From: Litorimonas sp965205225
GTDB lineage: Bacteria > Pseudomonadota > Alphaproteobacteria > Caulobacterales > Maricaulaceae
Length of the DNA stretch: 64,000 nt
Assembly: GCA_965205225.1 (NCBI GenBank)
Contig: CBDBFZ010000002.1
Location: 496,001-560,000, forward strand
Direction of reading: 5' to 3'
The position numbers were made by a program, and so were the translations under genes. Shown piece by piece: positions 45,141 through 54,934 of this stretch (its first letter is position 1; each line of letters begins with the position of its first letter). The notes beneath the pieces are model-generated. The model searched no databases. It was not told the DNA's origin and saw nothing but the letters and a program-made list of their open reading frames with translations.

Positions 45141-45890
45141 ATGATCCGCAGCCTATTGCTTTCTATCGCGCTTGTGAACGCCGCTTTTCCGGCCTTTGCA
45201 ATGAATAGCGCCACATCCGACTATGCCGATGTGCTCAAACGGAACCTATCACCGGGCGATGACGGAATTTTGCTATTCGACTATGACGCGGTTCACGGCA
45301 GCGACGATCACGGCGTGATCGAAGCGTTTATTGAAGAGCAGATCGCGCGCGCGCCGTGCGAGATGGGCGAAGCCGAGGCGTTGGCCTATTGGGCCAATCT
45401 CTATAATGCCGTGACGCTGGATGTGGTGCTGGATAATTATCCGCTTAATTCGATCCGCGAATTCGGCCTGTTCAATACCGGACCGTGGGACAAGGATCTG
45501 GTCACGGTCGAAGGCGAGACGCTGAGCCTGAACAATATCGAGCATGACATCATGCGAGCGGACTATCCATCGCCCTATATCCACTACATGGTCAATTGCG
45601 CCAGTATTGGCTGTCCGAACCTGATGGATCGTCTGTGGGAGGCGGAGACGCTGGATGCCGATCAGAAAGCGGCCGCCGCTACCTATATTAATAGTAACCG
45701 GGGTCTGACGCTGAGCAAGACGGCGATCTCCATCTCAAAAATCTACAAATGGTATGATAAGGATTTCGGCAGTAAGGACGATCTACGTACGCATCTGGCA
45801 ACCTATGCGACGGGCGAACGGCTCGAAGCGTTGACGGGCGGTAATCGCTTCCAGGGGTCCCACTATGATTGGGATCTGAACCGGAAATAA
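45141..45890 (+). CDS. DUF547-family secreted protein
   Basis: A 249-residue protein with a signal peptide (MIRSLLLSIALVNAAFPAFA). The DUF547 pattern is clear: EALAYWANLYNAVTLDVVLD, REFGLFNTGPWDKDLVTVEG, LSLNNIEHDIMR, HYMVNCASIGCPNL (with the conserved Cys pair) and KIYKWYDKDFGS. The family is widespread and of unknown biochemical role. The next gene, a TVP38-like protein, starts 70 bases downstream, an order seen in other proteobacteria. Confidence 0.9.
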   Translation: MIRSLLLSIALVNAAFPAFAMNSATSDYADVLKRNLSPGDDGILLFDYDAVHGSDDHGVIEAFIEEQIARAPCEMGEAEALAYWANLYNAVTLDVVLDNYPLNSIREFGLFNTGPWDKDLVTVEGETLSLNNIEHDIMRADYPSPYIHYMVNCASIGCPNLMDRLWEAETLDADQKAAAATYINSNRGLTLSKTAISISKIYKWYDKDFGSKDDLRTHLATYATGERLEALTGGNRFQGSHYDWDLNRK

Positions 45891-45960
45891 CCTAATCTGT
45901 TATCCCTGCTTGGCGAGTTTTATCCTTGCCGAACCCGACAAAGGCTGAAACGATCTTCCC

Positions 45961-46716
45961 ATGACTGCTGAAACGCCCGAAATGCCTGAGACGCCTCCAA
46001 GACCCTTGTGGAAGCGCCTTATGCCGCTCGGTATCATCGGCGCGGCCTTGGCGCTTTTCTTCGCACTCGGCGGCCCCGACTATGTGTCGATGGACAGTCT
46101 GCGCGATAACCGCGAGTTTCTGTCCGGGCGGGTCGCGGATAATTTCGCCCTTGTCCTGATCGGCTTCATTGCGATTTACGCCATATTGGTCGCGATCAGT
46201 TTTCCCGGGGCCAGCTTTCTGTCCATCTTTGGCGGTTTCCTGTTTGGCACGCTGGTCGGCGGGTTCGGGATCGTGGTCGGGGCCACTCTGGGCGCAACAG
46301 GCATCTTCCTCGCGGCGCGATACGCGTTTGGCGACGCTCTTTCCGCCAAGACCGGACCCTATATGAAGAAATTCGAAGCGGGGTTGAAAGAGAATGAGTT
46401 GTCCTATCTCTTCATTCTCCGCCTGATCCCGGCCTTTCCCTTTTTCATCGTTAATATCGTCCCAGCTATCTTCGATGTGAAGCTGCGAAACTATATGCTG
46501 AGCACTTTTTTCGGCATCATTCCCGGTGCGCTGGTTTATGCTAGCGTCGGAGCCGGAATCGGAGCTATTTTCGATTCGGGCGGCGAAGCCAAGCTCAGCG
46601 GTTTGATGCTACAGCCCAAAGTCATCGGGCCGATCCTCGGCTTGATAGTGCTGTCGCTGATCCCTGTTATTTATAAAAAAATCAAAGGCGCGCCGGCGGG
46701 CGTGGCGGAAGGTTGA
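45961..46716 (+). CDS. TVP38/TMEM64 (VTT-domain) membrane protein
   Basis: A 251-residue inner-membrane protein with five or six membrane segments. The VTT (DedA-like) core is recognisable in FLSIFGGFLFGTLVGGFGIV, GATLGATGIFLAARYAFGD, LFILRLIPAFPFFIVNIVPA and GIIPGALVYASVGAGIG. The family is linked to lipid scrambling and membrane homeostasis. Its stop is one base before the start of the flavoprotein gene, and the two are commonly paired or fused. Confidence 0.9.
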   Translation: MTAETPEMPETPPRPLWKRLMPLGIIGAALALFFALGGPDYVSMDSLRDNREFLSGRVADNFALVLIGFIAIYAILVAISFPGASFLSIFGGFLFGTLVGGFGIVVGATLGATGIFLAARYAFGDALSAKTGPYMKKFEAGLKENELSYLFILRLIPAFPFFIVNIVPAIFDVKLRNYMLSTFFGIIPGALVYASVGAGIGAIFDSGGEAKLSGLMLQPKVIGPILGLIVLSLIPVIYKKIKGAPAGVAEG

Positions 46717-46717
46717 T

Positions 46718-48139
46718 ATGTCCAAAACGGTTCACGAGGTTGATCTCTGCGTCATTGGCGCGGGCTCGGCAGGCCTGTCGGTGGCCTATGGTGCGTCACA
46801 TCTGGGGCGTTCCGTTGTTCTGTTTGAACGCGACAAAATGGGCGGAGATTGCCTGAATACGGGCTGCGTTCCGTCCAAAGCACTGATCAAGGCTGCGAAA
46901 GTTGCGCATCATCGTCGCCACGGCTCGCAATACGGCATTGCACCTATCGAACCCAAAATCGATTTCAAAGCGGTCAAAGCGCATATTCAGGGCGTGATCA
47001 ATCAGATCGCCCCGGTGGACTCGGTCGAACGCTATGAAGGGTTCGGTGTTACCGTCATTACCGAAAATGCCCGGTTTGAGGATGAAAAAACCATCGTCTC
47101 GGACAGCCACATTGTGCGCGCGAAACGCATTGTTGTCGCCGCCGGGTCGCGTGCGTCCGCCCCGCCTATTCCGGGACTGGCCGATGTGCCTTACCTCACT
47201 AATGAGAGTGTTTTTCAGGTGCCGACCCTGCCGCGGCATTTGCTAATTATCGGATCCGGCCCAATTGGTCTGGAAATGGGGCAGAGCTTCCGCCGCCTCG
47301 CCTCCAAAGTCACGATCATCGATATTGCGCCGCCGCTGGACTGCTCCGATCCCGCCCATGCCAAGATCCTGATCGACGCTCTCAAGGGCGAAGGCGTCGC
47401 GTTCCGAGCGCCTGTCAAAACGAAAAAGATTTCCAAGACAGCGCGCACAATCAAGATCGAATTTGAAGATGGCGAGACCATCTCAGGCTCGCATCTTCTG
47501 GTCGCTGCGGGCCGTGCTCCTAATGTGGACGGGCTCGATCTGGACAAGGGCGGCGTTACATTCGACAAAAAAGGCATCGACACAGATGAAGCTCTGCGCA
47601 CATCGAACCCACGTGTCTATGCGGCGGGCGACATTGCGGCAGGCAAGGGCGGGCTGACCCATGCAGCGGGTCATCACGCCGGGGTGCTGATCAAGAACCT
47701 CTATTTCATGCCGCCGGGACTAGGCGGGCTACTGGCCAAGGCCACGACCAACCGGATGCCTGCCGTGATTTACACCCAGCCGGAGCTTGGCAGTATCGGC
47801 GCAGGCCATGGCGACGCCGCCAAGACGCTGCATTTCGATTTTGAGGAAAATGACCGCTCGATTGCCGAACGCGACACGGTTGGCGGGTTGAGGCTCTATC
47901 TCGATTCCAAAAGCAAGGTGATCGGCGCCTCCTGCCTGGGCTCTCAGGCGGGGGAAATCATCAATACGGTCAGTCTCGCCATGGCGGGCAAGCTCAAGCT
48001 ATCCCAGATCAGCGGAATGATTTCGCCTTATCCCACCCGGACAGAAGTCGTGAAACGCGCCGCCTCATCCAATTTCACGGAGGCCATCTTTGGCCCAAAG
48101 GCTCGCGCGCTGGCCAGCTTATGGACGAAGTTTCAGTAG
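46718..48139 (+). CDS. FAD-dependent pyridine nucleotide-disulfide oxidoreductase (mercuric reductase-like)
   Basis: A 473-residue group I disulfide reductase. The FAD site is CVIGAGSAGLSVAYGASHLG, the redox-active disulfide GGDCLNTGCVPSKALI, the NAD(P) site IIGSGPIGLEMG, and the second FAD motif RVYAAGDIAAG; the C-terminal dimer interface ends near ISPYPTRTEVVKRAA. It lacks a heavy-metal domain and the C-terminal Cys pair, so it is not a true mercuric reductase. It is coupled to the TVP38 gene; the substrate is unknown. Confidence 0.9.
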   Translation: MSKTVHEVDLCVIGAGSAGLSVAYGASHLGRSVVLFERDKMGGDCLNTGCVPSKALIKAAKVAHHRRHGSQYGIAPIEPKIDFKAVKAHIQGVINQIAPVDSVERYEGFGVTVITENARFEDEKTIVSDSHIVRAKRIVVAAGSRASAPPIPGLADVPYLTNESVFQVPTLPRHLLIIGSGPIGLEMGQSFRRLASKVTIIDIAPPLDCSDPAHAKILIDALKGEGVAFRAPVKTKKISKTARTIKIEFEDGETISGSHLLVAAGRAPNVDGLDLDKGGVTFDKKGIDTDEALRTSNPRVYAAGDIAAGKGGLTHAAGHHAGVLIKNLYFMPPGLGGLLAKATTNRMPAVIYTQPELGSIGAGHGDAAKTLHFDFEENDRSIAERDTVGGLRLYLDSKSKVIGASCLGSQAGEIINTVSLAMAGKLKLSQISGMISPYPTRTEVVKRAASSNFTEAIFGPKARALASLWTKFQ

Positions 48140-48200
48140 GTCTGCGAAAACGCCACAAAACTTTAATGTATCAACCCGTTTAGGGCGCTATAATGGTTGA

Positions 48201-49685
48201 ATGTCCGCTCCTGCGTCACGACCGGCTCTGTCCTACACTTTTGCGCGTCAGCACGGTGTTATTGCCGTGCCGGGCGTGGATGGATCCGTGACTCTGGCGC
48301 ATAAGGCATCTGCGTCGCGCGACGCTCTGATCGAAGCTCGCCGCGCCATTGGCCACTCCGTTCTGCGCGAAACCCTTACGCCCGAAGCGTTCGAACAAAG
48401 ACTATCCGGCATCTATGCTCAGGCCGATCTGGTCGGCGCGTCGGAGGATGCACTCGGCGCACCACAGGATCTGTTAGCGCTGGCGGACGGTCTACCGCGC
48501 ACATCGGATTTGCTAGACAGTTCGGACGACGCCCCAATCATCCGCCTGATCAACGGTATCCTGCAGAAAGCGATCCGCTCCCGCGCGTCTGACATCCACA
48601 TTGAACCTTATGAAGAGCGCCTGTCTGTGCGCTTCCGCATCGACGGCACCCTGTCGGAAGCCCTGTCGCTGCCGGCGCGCCTGGCGCCCGCTCTGACGTC
48701 GCGCGTTAAGGTGATGAGCCGTCTGGACATTGCGCAGAAGCGCATTCCGCAGGATGGGCGCTTTTCGCTCAACCTCGGCGAACGGGCGATCGATCTGCGG
48801 GTCTCGACCCTGCCATCCCGCCACGGCGAACGGGTAGTGATGCGGATTCTGGAAAAGGATAATCAGCGCATGGCGCTGGAAGAAATCGGTATGGCACCGG
48901 ATGTACAAGATGCCTTTGCCAGTGCGCTGGCCCGGCCCAACGGGATCATCCTGGTCACCGGGCCGACTGGGTCGGGTAAGACGACCTCGCTCTATGCAGC
49001 GCTGTCCCGGCTCAATGATGGCTCGCGCAATATTCTGACCGTCGAAGATCCGGTCGAATATGCGCTGGACGGGATCGGCCAGACACAGGTCAATAATGCA
49101 GTCGGGATGAGCTTCGCTGCCGGGCTGCGCGCCATTCTGCGTCAGGATCCGGACGTGGTTATGGTCGGAGAAATCCGCGATCCTGAGACGGCAGAGATTG
49201 CGGTACAGGCGTCGCTGACCGGACACCTCGTCCTCTCCACGGTTCACACCAATTCAGCCATCGCCTCCATCGCCCGCCTGCGCGATATGGGGGTTGAGCC
49301 CTTTCTGCTCTCCTCGACCCTGACGGCACTGGTGGCGCAGCGTCTGATTCGCCATCTCTGCGATGCTTGCAAAGACCCTTATACGTCGACGGCCGCCGAA
49401 CGCGCTGAATTGGGTCTGAAAGGCCGCAGGCTGACATTTTACAAGCCGATCGGCTGTCCCACATGTTCGGGCGTCGGGTTTTCCGGTCGACTTGGTATTT
49501 ACGAAATCGTGCCGATGGACGAAACGCTGCGCGGCATGATCCATGAAGGGGCAACCGAGTCTGAAATGGCCGCTCATGCATTCAGGGATCGCCAGACCTT
49601 ACTGACAGACGGGGCGGAGAAGATCGCAGCGGGACTGACCAGTTCGGACGAAATCTTGCGCGTCTGCCGCTCGGACGAAGTCTAA
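48201..49685 (+). CDS. gspE: Type II secretion ATPase GspE
   Basis: A 494-residue cytoplasmic ATPase driving pseudopilus assembly. Walker A is GPTGSGKTTSLY near residue 253. The Asp box is ILTVEDPVEYALDGIGQ, Walker B VMVGEIRDPETAEIAVQASL, the His box SLTGHLVLSTVHTNSA, and the tetracysteine zinc motif CDAC plus CPTC. The N-terminal domain (1-110) binds GspL. It opens the gsp operon; the gspF start is three bases after its stop. Confidence 0.95.
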   Translation: MSAPASRPALSYTFARQHGVIAVPGVDGSVTLAHKASASRDALIEARRAIGHSVLRETLTPEAFEQRLSGIYAQADLVGASEDALGAPQDLLALADGLPRTSDLLDSSDDAPIIRLINGILQKAIRSRASDIHIEPYEERLSVRFRIDGTLSEALSLPARLAPALTSRVKVMSRLDIAQKRIPQDGRFSLNLGERAIDLRVSTLPSRHGERVVMRILEKDNQRMALEEIGMAPDVQDAFASALARPNGIILVTGPTGSGKTTSLYAALSRLNDGSRNILTVEDPVEYALDGIGQTQVNNAVGMSFAAGLRAILRQDPDVVMVGEIRDPETAEIAVQASLTGHLVLSTVHTNSAIASIARLRDMGVEPFLLSSTLTALVAQRLIRHLCDACKDPYTSTAAERAELGLKGRRLTFYKPIGCPTCSGVGFSGRLGIYEIVPMDETLRGMIHEGATESEMAAHAFRDRQTLLTDGAEKIAAGLTSSDEILRVCRSDEV

Positions 49686-49688
49686 CGC

Positions 49689-50903
49689 ATGGACGCGTTT
49701 GACTATGCTGCGCTCGACGCGTCAGGGACGCGCCGCAAAGGCACGCTGATGGCGGGCTCAGCTCGTGCGGCGCGGGATCAGCTCCGCGCCCGCCGCCTGA
49801 TTCCGGTTGAGGTCAAATCCTCTCGCGAACGCGCCGCCGCTGACGATGCGGTAGATTCGGGCCGAAGCCGGATCAAACGGACGCACATTACCCGAGCCGC
49901 GCGGCAAATGGCAATTCTCATTTCTGCCGCGACCTTGGTCGAAGAAGCGCTACGGATTACTGCACTCCAGTTTGAACGCTCCCGCCTGCGTGGCGTACTG
50001 CTCGATGCGCGCGGGCAAGTGATGGAAGGTGCGCGGCTTAGCGAAGCTCTGTCGCGTCATCCCAAAGTTTTTGATGCACTGTTCACGGCCATGGTCGCAG
50101 CAGGCGAAACGGCGGGGCAACTCGGCCCGGTTCTGGAACGCCGCGCCGATGACATGGAAGCCGCCGACGCCATTCGCCGCAAGATACTGGGCGCCACCAT
50201 CTATCCATTGCTGCTGCTGGCAGTCGCCCTGATCGTGACCGTGATCCTGCTGACACTGGTCGTGCCTAAAGTGGCGGAACAGTTCGTCGTACTTGGCGAG
50301 ACTCTCCCGCCGTTAACGCGCGGAACCATCACTGCGTCCGATTTCCTGAGGACGAACTGGTGGGCGATGTTGATCGGGATCGGCAGCACCTATCTGATCT
50401 TCTCGCTGTGGAAGCGCCGCCCTGCAGGCCGCACGTGCTGGGACGGGTTCAAACTGCGTCTCCCGGTCATCGGACGGATCATCCGCAATCTCGAATCGGC
50501 GCGGTTCTCCCGTACCATGGCGGGACTGATCTCGGCTGGCACGCCCGCACTGGCGGCGATGGAAACGGCGCGCCACACATTGCGCAACCGGGTCATGTTT
50601 GGCGCTGTTGGCGACGCAGTTCTGCGTGTGCGCGAAGGGGCCGCGGTCAGTGCGGCTCTCAAACAGACACAGGTTTTCCCGCCGCTGGTCGCGCAGATGG
50701 TATTGGGCGGGGAAGCCTCAGGAAAGACGGGGCAAATGTTCGCCAAATCGGCCGACTATCTGGAAGGTGAGTTTGAGGCGGCGACACAGATTTTCCTGGC
50801 GCTGCTGGAGCCGCTCATCATCATCCTGCTCGGCGGCATTGTGTTGCTGATCGCAGCCGCGATTTTCTTGCCCATCCTGCAGCTCAACACGCTGAGTTTT
50901 TAA
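49689..50903 (+). CDS. gspF: Type II secretion inner-membrane platform protein GspF
   Basis: A 404-residue polytopic protein with two repeated cytoplasmic four-helix domains (MAILISAATLVEEALRITAL and MAGLISAGTPALAAMETARH) and three membrane helices (LLLLAVALIVTVILLTLVVP; MLIGIGSTYLIFSLW; LIIILLGGIVLLIAAAIFLP). It connects the ATPase to the growing pseudopilus. Confidence 0.94.
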   Translation: MDAFDYAALDASGTRRKGTLMAGSARAARDQLRARRLIPVEVKSSRERAAADDAVDSGRSRIKRTHITRAARQMAILISAATLVEEALRITALQFERSRLRGVLLDARGQVMEGARLSEALSRHPKVFDALFTAMVAAGETAGQLGPVLERRADDMEAADAIRRKILGATIYPLLLLAVALIVTVILLTLVVPKVAEQFVVLGETLPPLTRGTITASDFLRTNWWAMLIGIGSTYLIFSLWKRRPAGRTCWDGFKLRLPVIGRIIRNLESARFSRTMAGLISAGTPALAAMETARHTLRNRVMFGAVGDAVLRVREGAAVSAALKQTQVFPPLVAQMVLGGEASGKTGQMFAKSADYLEGEFEAATQIFLALLEPLIIILLGGIVLLIAAAIFLPILQLNTLSF

Positions 50904-50927
50904 GGCCTAACTTTTAGGAGTGTTTAC

Positions 50928-51374
50928 GTGAAACAAGCGACCAAACAGTCAAAAAATCGACAGTCCGAAGATGGCTTCACTCTGACCGAAGTGCTGGTCA
51001 CAATGGCGATTATCGGCCTGCTCGTGGCAGGGGTCGGGCTGGCAGTGCTGCCAAGGCTCGGAGATGCGTCGATCACCAAGGCGCGCGCCGATATTGCTTC
51101 CTATGAGACAGCGATAGAATTTTTCCGGCTTGATCATTTTCGTTTTCCGACAGAGCAGGAAGGGCTGGCCGCGCTTGTTGAAGCTCCCGCAGGCTTGGAC
51201 GTCGCGAAATATCCGGCGGACGGATATGTGCAACGCCTGCGCGATGATCCGTGGGGCAATGCTTACGTCTACCGCGCTCCGGGCGAATTCGGGGCGTTTG
51301 ATATTCTGAGCTACGGCGCAGATGGACAGGAAGGCGGCGAGGGCGCCGATGCCGACATTGGCAACTGGCAGTAA
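50928..51374 (+). CDS. gspG: Major pseudopilin GspG
   Basis: A 148-residue prepilin starting with GTG at 50928 behind TAGGAG. The prepilin peptidase site is SEDG/FTLTEVLVTMAII with Glu at +5. The calcium-binding C-terminus (DDPWGNAYVYRAPGEFGAFD and DILSYGADGQEGGEGADADI) is typical of GspG. It polymerises into the periplasmic pseudopilus. Confidence 0.95.
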   Translation: MKQATKQSKNRQSEDGFTLTEVLVTMAIIGLLVAGVGLAVLPRLGDASITKARADIASYETAIEFFRLDHFRFPTEQEGLAALVEAPAGLDVAKYPADGYVQRLRDDPWGNAYVYRAPGEFGAFDILSYGADGQEGGEGADADIGNWQ

Positions 51375-51834
51375 ATTTCATCGTGATGACGGGTTTAGCC
51401 TCGTCGAACTGCTAGCAGTTCTGGCGATCCTGTCGCTGATGGTCGGCGCGGTGGTGCTCAACCTGCCGCAGCTGCGCTCCGAAACGGACCGGATGACGGA
51501 AGCGATGGCGGGGCAATTAACGCGCTTTCTGAGTAACGGTGCCGTTGCGGGCGAAATGCGCGCGCTTGGACTGGATGCGGAGGCGCTGAGCCTATTTCGC
51601 CATGACGGGACGCAATGGGTGCGCACCGCCGATCTGTCTTGGCCCGATGAGGCGCAGCTGCGTCTGGACCGGGATGGTCAGCGCATGGATCTGCCCGACA
51701 CATCAGCGCCGATTTTGCTGTTCGAACCCTATAGCGCGGTGCCGGATTTTGCCCTGACTCTGAGCGCGGGGAAGGTCCATTATACGCTGAGCGCGGATGA
51801 TTGCGGGCAAATCATTCGGACGGTCGACCGATGA
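51349..51834 (+). CDS. gspH: Minor pseudopilin GspH
   Basis: About 161 residues from the ATG at 51349, overlapping the gspG end by 26 bases; the frame is open from 51322. The prepilin motif is DDG/FSLVELLAVLAILSLMVG. The C-terminal region follows the GspH pattern with beta strands and short length. It stays at or near the base of the pseudopilus. Confidence 0.9.
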   Translation: MPTLATGSKFHRDDGFSLVELLAVLAILSLMVGAVVLNLPQLRSETDRMTEAMAGQLTRFLSNGAVAGEMRALGLDAEALSLFRHDGTQWVRTADLSWPDEAQLRLDRDGQRMDLPDTSAPILLFEPYSAVPDFALTLSAGKVHYTLSADDCGQIIRTVDR

Positions 51835-52247
51835 GAGGGCATGGCCGACAGCAAGACGGGTTCACACTGGTCGAAGTGCTGGTCAGCTTGGCTATTTTCA
51901 GCCTTGCCATTGTCGGGTTGAACCGTGCGGCAACGCTAGCCGTGTCGGGGGCAGCCACACTACAGATGCGGACTCATGCCGGATTCGTGGCCGATAATGC
52001 GGTCGTGCTCAGCCGGATCGCGCCATTGGACCTCGGAACCGAACGCAGCCAAGCTGATTCCGGCGGAATGGCGTTTGATGTTGTTGTGGAAACGTCTGAG
52101 ACCGAACAGGCAGGGTTTTACGAAATCGCTGTTCGCGTGTCGGAACGTGACCGGGACCGCATTCTGTCCCAACGCCGGGCGTTTCGCTACACCCAGCCAG
52201 TCGTCGCTGCGTCGCCTGCTGAAGATAAGCAAGGTGAGTCAGAGTGA
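51831..52247 (+). CDS. gspI: Minor pseudopilin GspI
   Basis: About 138 residues from the ATG at 51831, which overlaps the gspH stop (ATGA). The prepilin motif is QDG/FTLVEVLVSLAIFSLAI. GspI forms the tip complex with GspJ and GspK. Confidence 0.9.
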   Translation: MRGHGRQQDGFTLVEVLVSLAIFSLAIVGLNRAATLAVSGAATLQMRTHAGFVADNAVVLSRIAPLDLGTERSQADSGGMAFDVVVETSETEQAGFYEIAVRVSERDRDRILSQRRAFRYTQPVVAASPAEDKQGESE

Positions 52248-52849
52248 CGTATTCACCGCAGCATAGCGATAAAGATGCGGGCTTCACGCTGGTCGAAGTC
52301 CTGGTCTCAATGTTTATCTTCTCGCTCATCAGTGTGGGGGCGTTGATTGCGCTGTCGACAACGCTCGACGCGCGCGAGGCGGCAGAAACGCGATTGAATG
52401 AGATAGAGCAACTGGCGGCGGCGCGGCGGTTGATGGCAGATGATTTCGCGGCGATGATCATACGTCAGAATCGAGACGGGCTCGGCGGTTTTGTGGATGA
52501 GACTCGCAAAGTGACCCGCATGGACGGGTTTGAATTGACCCGACGCGCCCGGCCTAATCCTGACGGGGTGTTTCCTCGTGGCGACCTGCTGCGTATTGCA
52601 TACCGGGTGGAAAACGGCGCATTAATCCGGACCTTTATACCCCATGAAAACCCCGCCTTTGATAAATCGTCGATCGACCGGATGGTGCTGAACCGTGTGG
52701 AAGCGATGCAGGTCGTTCCGATCTTGAACGGTCGACACCTCGACAGTATCGTTGTGCCCCTCGACCGAACGGATGCCGTATCGATCATCCTGACCCATGT
52801 GGATAGCACCACAACCCGTCACATGTTCGAGATCTCGACCGATGGATGA
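52244..52849 (+). CDS. gspJ: Minor pseudopilin GspJ
   Basis: A 201-residue prepilin starting at GTG 52244, overlapping gspI by four bases. The prepilin motif is DAG/FTLVEVLVSMFIFSLISV; the globular part contains RRARPNPDGVFPRGDLLRIA. Part of the GspIJK tip. Confidence 0.92.
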   Translation: MTYSPQHSDKDAGFTLVEVLVSMFIFSLISVGALIALSTTLDAREAAETRLNEIEQLAAARRLMADDFAAMIIRQNRDGLGGFVDETRKVTRMDGFELTRRARPNPDGVFPRGDLLRIAYRVENGALIRTFIPHENPAFDKSSIDRMVLNRVEAMQVVPILNGRHLDSIVVPLDRTDAVSIILTHVDSTTTRHMFEISTDG

Positions 52850-53885
52850 GGCTCGCGACATACGCGACGACGACGGCACCGTCCTGCTGAGCACGCTGCT
52901 CGTGCTCAGTCTGATGAGCGCGGTGGCGTTGGCGCTGCTGACAACGCTGCGAACCTCGGTCACGCGCAGTGCGGTTCTGGAGGCCCAGGCTCAAGCGGAT
53001 CTCTATGCGCAGGGGGCGCGGGACTTTGCCGCCTCACAGATGGAAAGCGTGGCGCGGATTGATCCTGCACCGCTGAATGCGCGGCTGACGGAGTCCGAAC
53101 CCATTATCCTGCCCTTTGAGAACGGATCGATGACCTTGGCGGTCAGCGACGGCACCCATTGTTTCCGACTCAGCGCCCTGTCCGACACAACGGGGCAGGG
53201 GTCGGACACGGCGCGGCTGCGGTTTACGGCGCTGATGACTGCGCTCAGTCTTGACCCTGGTACGGCGGAACGGATCGCGGCCGCCAGTGTGGACTGGGTC
53301 GATGCCGATTCGCAGACATTGCCCGGCGGCGCGGAAGACGGGATTTACATGTCCACACCTCAAAGTGCCGGGGGGCCGCACCGCACCGCCAATGTCCCGA
53401 TGGTCTCCGTGAGCGAATTGCGGGCTGTTAAGGGTATGAATGAGGCAATATTTCGCCTGTTGCTGCCGCATCTCTGCATCGGCGAAACCGGCGTTCCGAC
53501 ACGGTTCAACATTGAGACAGCCAGTACCGATCATATGCCTGTGCTGGCCGCGATTTTGGGCGGCGGTCCGGACGCTGAGCGGATCGCGGTTGAGCTGATC
53601 GACCAGCGCCCATCAGGTGGATATGGATCATCTGAAGCCTTGCTGGCAGCGCCTGCCTTGCAAGACTTTGATAATCCGGTCGCGCAACTGGGGGATATTG
53701 TCTTTAGGCCGCAGCGGATCGTGGTTGAAGCTATCATCCAGTACGGGCCGGTGCAGCGCGCGCAGCTATTCGCCTATGAAGGGTTGGACAGCGGGCACCC
53801 CGAACTCACATACCGGGCGTGGAGCCTGAGCGAATTTCCGTCTCTGGCTTGGGCACGGTTACGTGCGAAGGATGTTGAACAGTGA
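52842..53885 (+). CDS. gspK: Minor pseudopilin GspK
   Basis: About 347 residues from the ATG at 52842, overlapping the gspJ end by eight bases. The membrane segment TVLLSTLLVLSLMSAVALAL follows a DDDG cleavage site and, as usual for GspK, lacks Glu at +5. A large alpha domain follows (ASVDWVDADSQTLPGGAEDG, VSELRAVKGMNEAIFRLLLP). It caps the pseudopilus tip. Confidence 0.92.
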   Translation: MDEARDIRDDDGTVLLSTLLVLSLMSAVALALLTTLRTSVTRSAVLEAQAQADLYAQGARDFAASQMESVARIDPAPLNARLTESEPIILPFENGSMTLAVSDGTHCFRLSALSDTTGQGSDTARLRFTALMTALSLDPGTAERIAAASVDWVDADSQTLPGGAEDGIYMSTPQSAGGPHRTANVPMVSVSELRAVKGMNEAIFRLLLPHLCIGETGVPTRFNIETASTDHMPVLAAILGGGPDAERIAVELIDQRPSGGYGSSEALLAAPALQDFDNPVAQLGDIVFRPQRIVVEAIIQYGPVQRAQLFAYEGLDSGHPELTYRAWSLSEFPSLAWARLRAKDVEQ

Positions 53886-54934
53886 TCGACAGTTTCCTGA
53901 TTTTGCCCGATTCTGACGTGCTTGAGGTCTTGCTGGCCCGGCGAACTCACAGCTCGGTTGAAACATCTCGCGGCGATATTGATGCGCTCGTGCCGCGGCT
54001 CTCCAGCCCCTATGCGGTCATTCTGCCGGGACAGCGCGTCCGCGCCTTTCTTACTGATCTGCCGGACACGATTAAAGGCGCGGAACGTCTCAATATCGTG
54101 CGTTTTGCCCATGAAGACCGGATCGCGACCGATTTGTCCGATTTGCACATTGTCGTCGGATCGGGCGATCCGGCGCCGACCCTGATGGTCAGTCGCGACG
54201 TTATGGATATGGTGCTGGATCGACTGGATCCACAGACGGTTTTGGCCGATTTCGACGCACTGACCGGCATTGCTGGGGGGGATATCGCGCTGCTCGACCG
54301 GGCTGTGTCGCCCGGTCCGCAGGGCATGGCGGTCGATGCGGATTGGGCGGAGGGTCCCGTCACCGTACTGGATGACGATACGCTGGCCCGCACTATTTTT
54401 ACCCGTCTCGATAGCGGCGACGGGCTGGATCTGCGTAGCGGTGCCTATCGTCGCCGGACACAGATACAGGCGGGGCCGTGGGCGCGCGTCGTGGCTGTAG
54501 CGATGATCTGCGTCCTTCTCGAATTTGGCCTGTCTTTCGCGGATGCACGCGTTGCAGTGGCGCAGGCAGACGCGCTCAGACATCAGGCCCGCACGCTTTA
54601 CACGCAAGCCACCGGGCAGCCCGCGTCGGACAATTTTGCGCGGCTTGCGCGCACTGCGCCATCCGCTGACACAGATCCCGCGGGGTTCCTGGTCCTATCG
54701 AACGTGCTGTTCGCCGTGCTTTCCAACCATCCGGATATTGTTGTGGAGCGGCTATCCTTCGAGGCGCGTGAAAACAGTCTGAGATTGCGGTTAGTCTATC
54801 CAGGATTTGGCGCGCCGAGCGCGCTGGAAAAGACGGTTGCCGCGTCCGGCGCTGTCTTCACGACAGGCGGCGTGCGCGAACAGGGCGGACGGTTCATCGG
54901 CGATGCGGTGATAAGCCTGGGAGAGGCCCGGTGA
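53882..54934 (+). CDS. gspL: Type II secretion protein GspL
   Basis: A 350-residue protein starting at GTG 53882 (overlapping gspK by four bases). The N-terminal 180 residues form an actin-like cytoplasmic domain that binds GspE (AVILPGQRVRAFLTDLPDTI). One membrane helix follows near 205 (VVAVAMICVLLEFGLSF), and a small periplasmic ferredoxin-like part pairs with GspM. Sequence conservation in this family is low, and the operon position supports the call. Confidence 0.88.
   Translation: MIDSFLILPDSDVLEVLLARRTHSSVETSRGDIDALVPRLSSPYAVILPGQRVRAFLTDLPDTIKGAERLNIVRFAHEDRIATDLSDLHIVVGSGDPAPTLMVSRDVMDMVLDRLDPQTVLADFDALTGIAGGDIALLDRAVSPGPQGMAVDADWAEGPVTVLDDDTLARTIFTRLDSGDGLDLRSGAYRRRTQIQAGPWARVVAVAMICVLLEFGLSFADARVAVAQADALRHQARTLYTQATGQPASDNFARLARTAPSADTDPAGFLVLSNVLFAVLSNHPDIVVERLSFEARENSLRLRLVYPGFGAPSALEKTVAASGAVFTTGGVREQGGRFIGDAVISLGEAR

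Noticed and set aside
46718..48139. Calling the flavoprotein a mercuric reductase (merA)
   Set aside because: It lacks the heavy-metal-associated N-terminal domain and the C-terminal Cys pair, and no mer genes adjoin it.
48513..49247. Long minus-strand frame inside gspE
   Set aside because: Antisense shadow of the conserved ATPase domain in GC-rich DNA.
53774..54607. Long minus-strand frame over gspK and gspL
   Set aside because: Antisense shadow; the plus-strand genes overlap in proper operon fashion.
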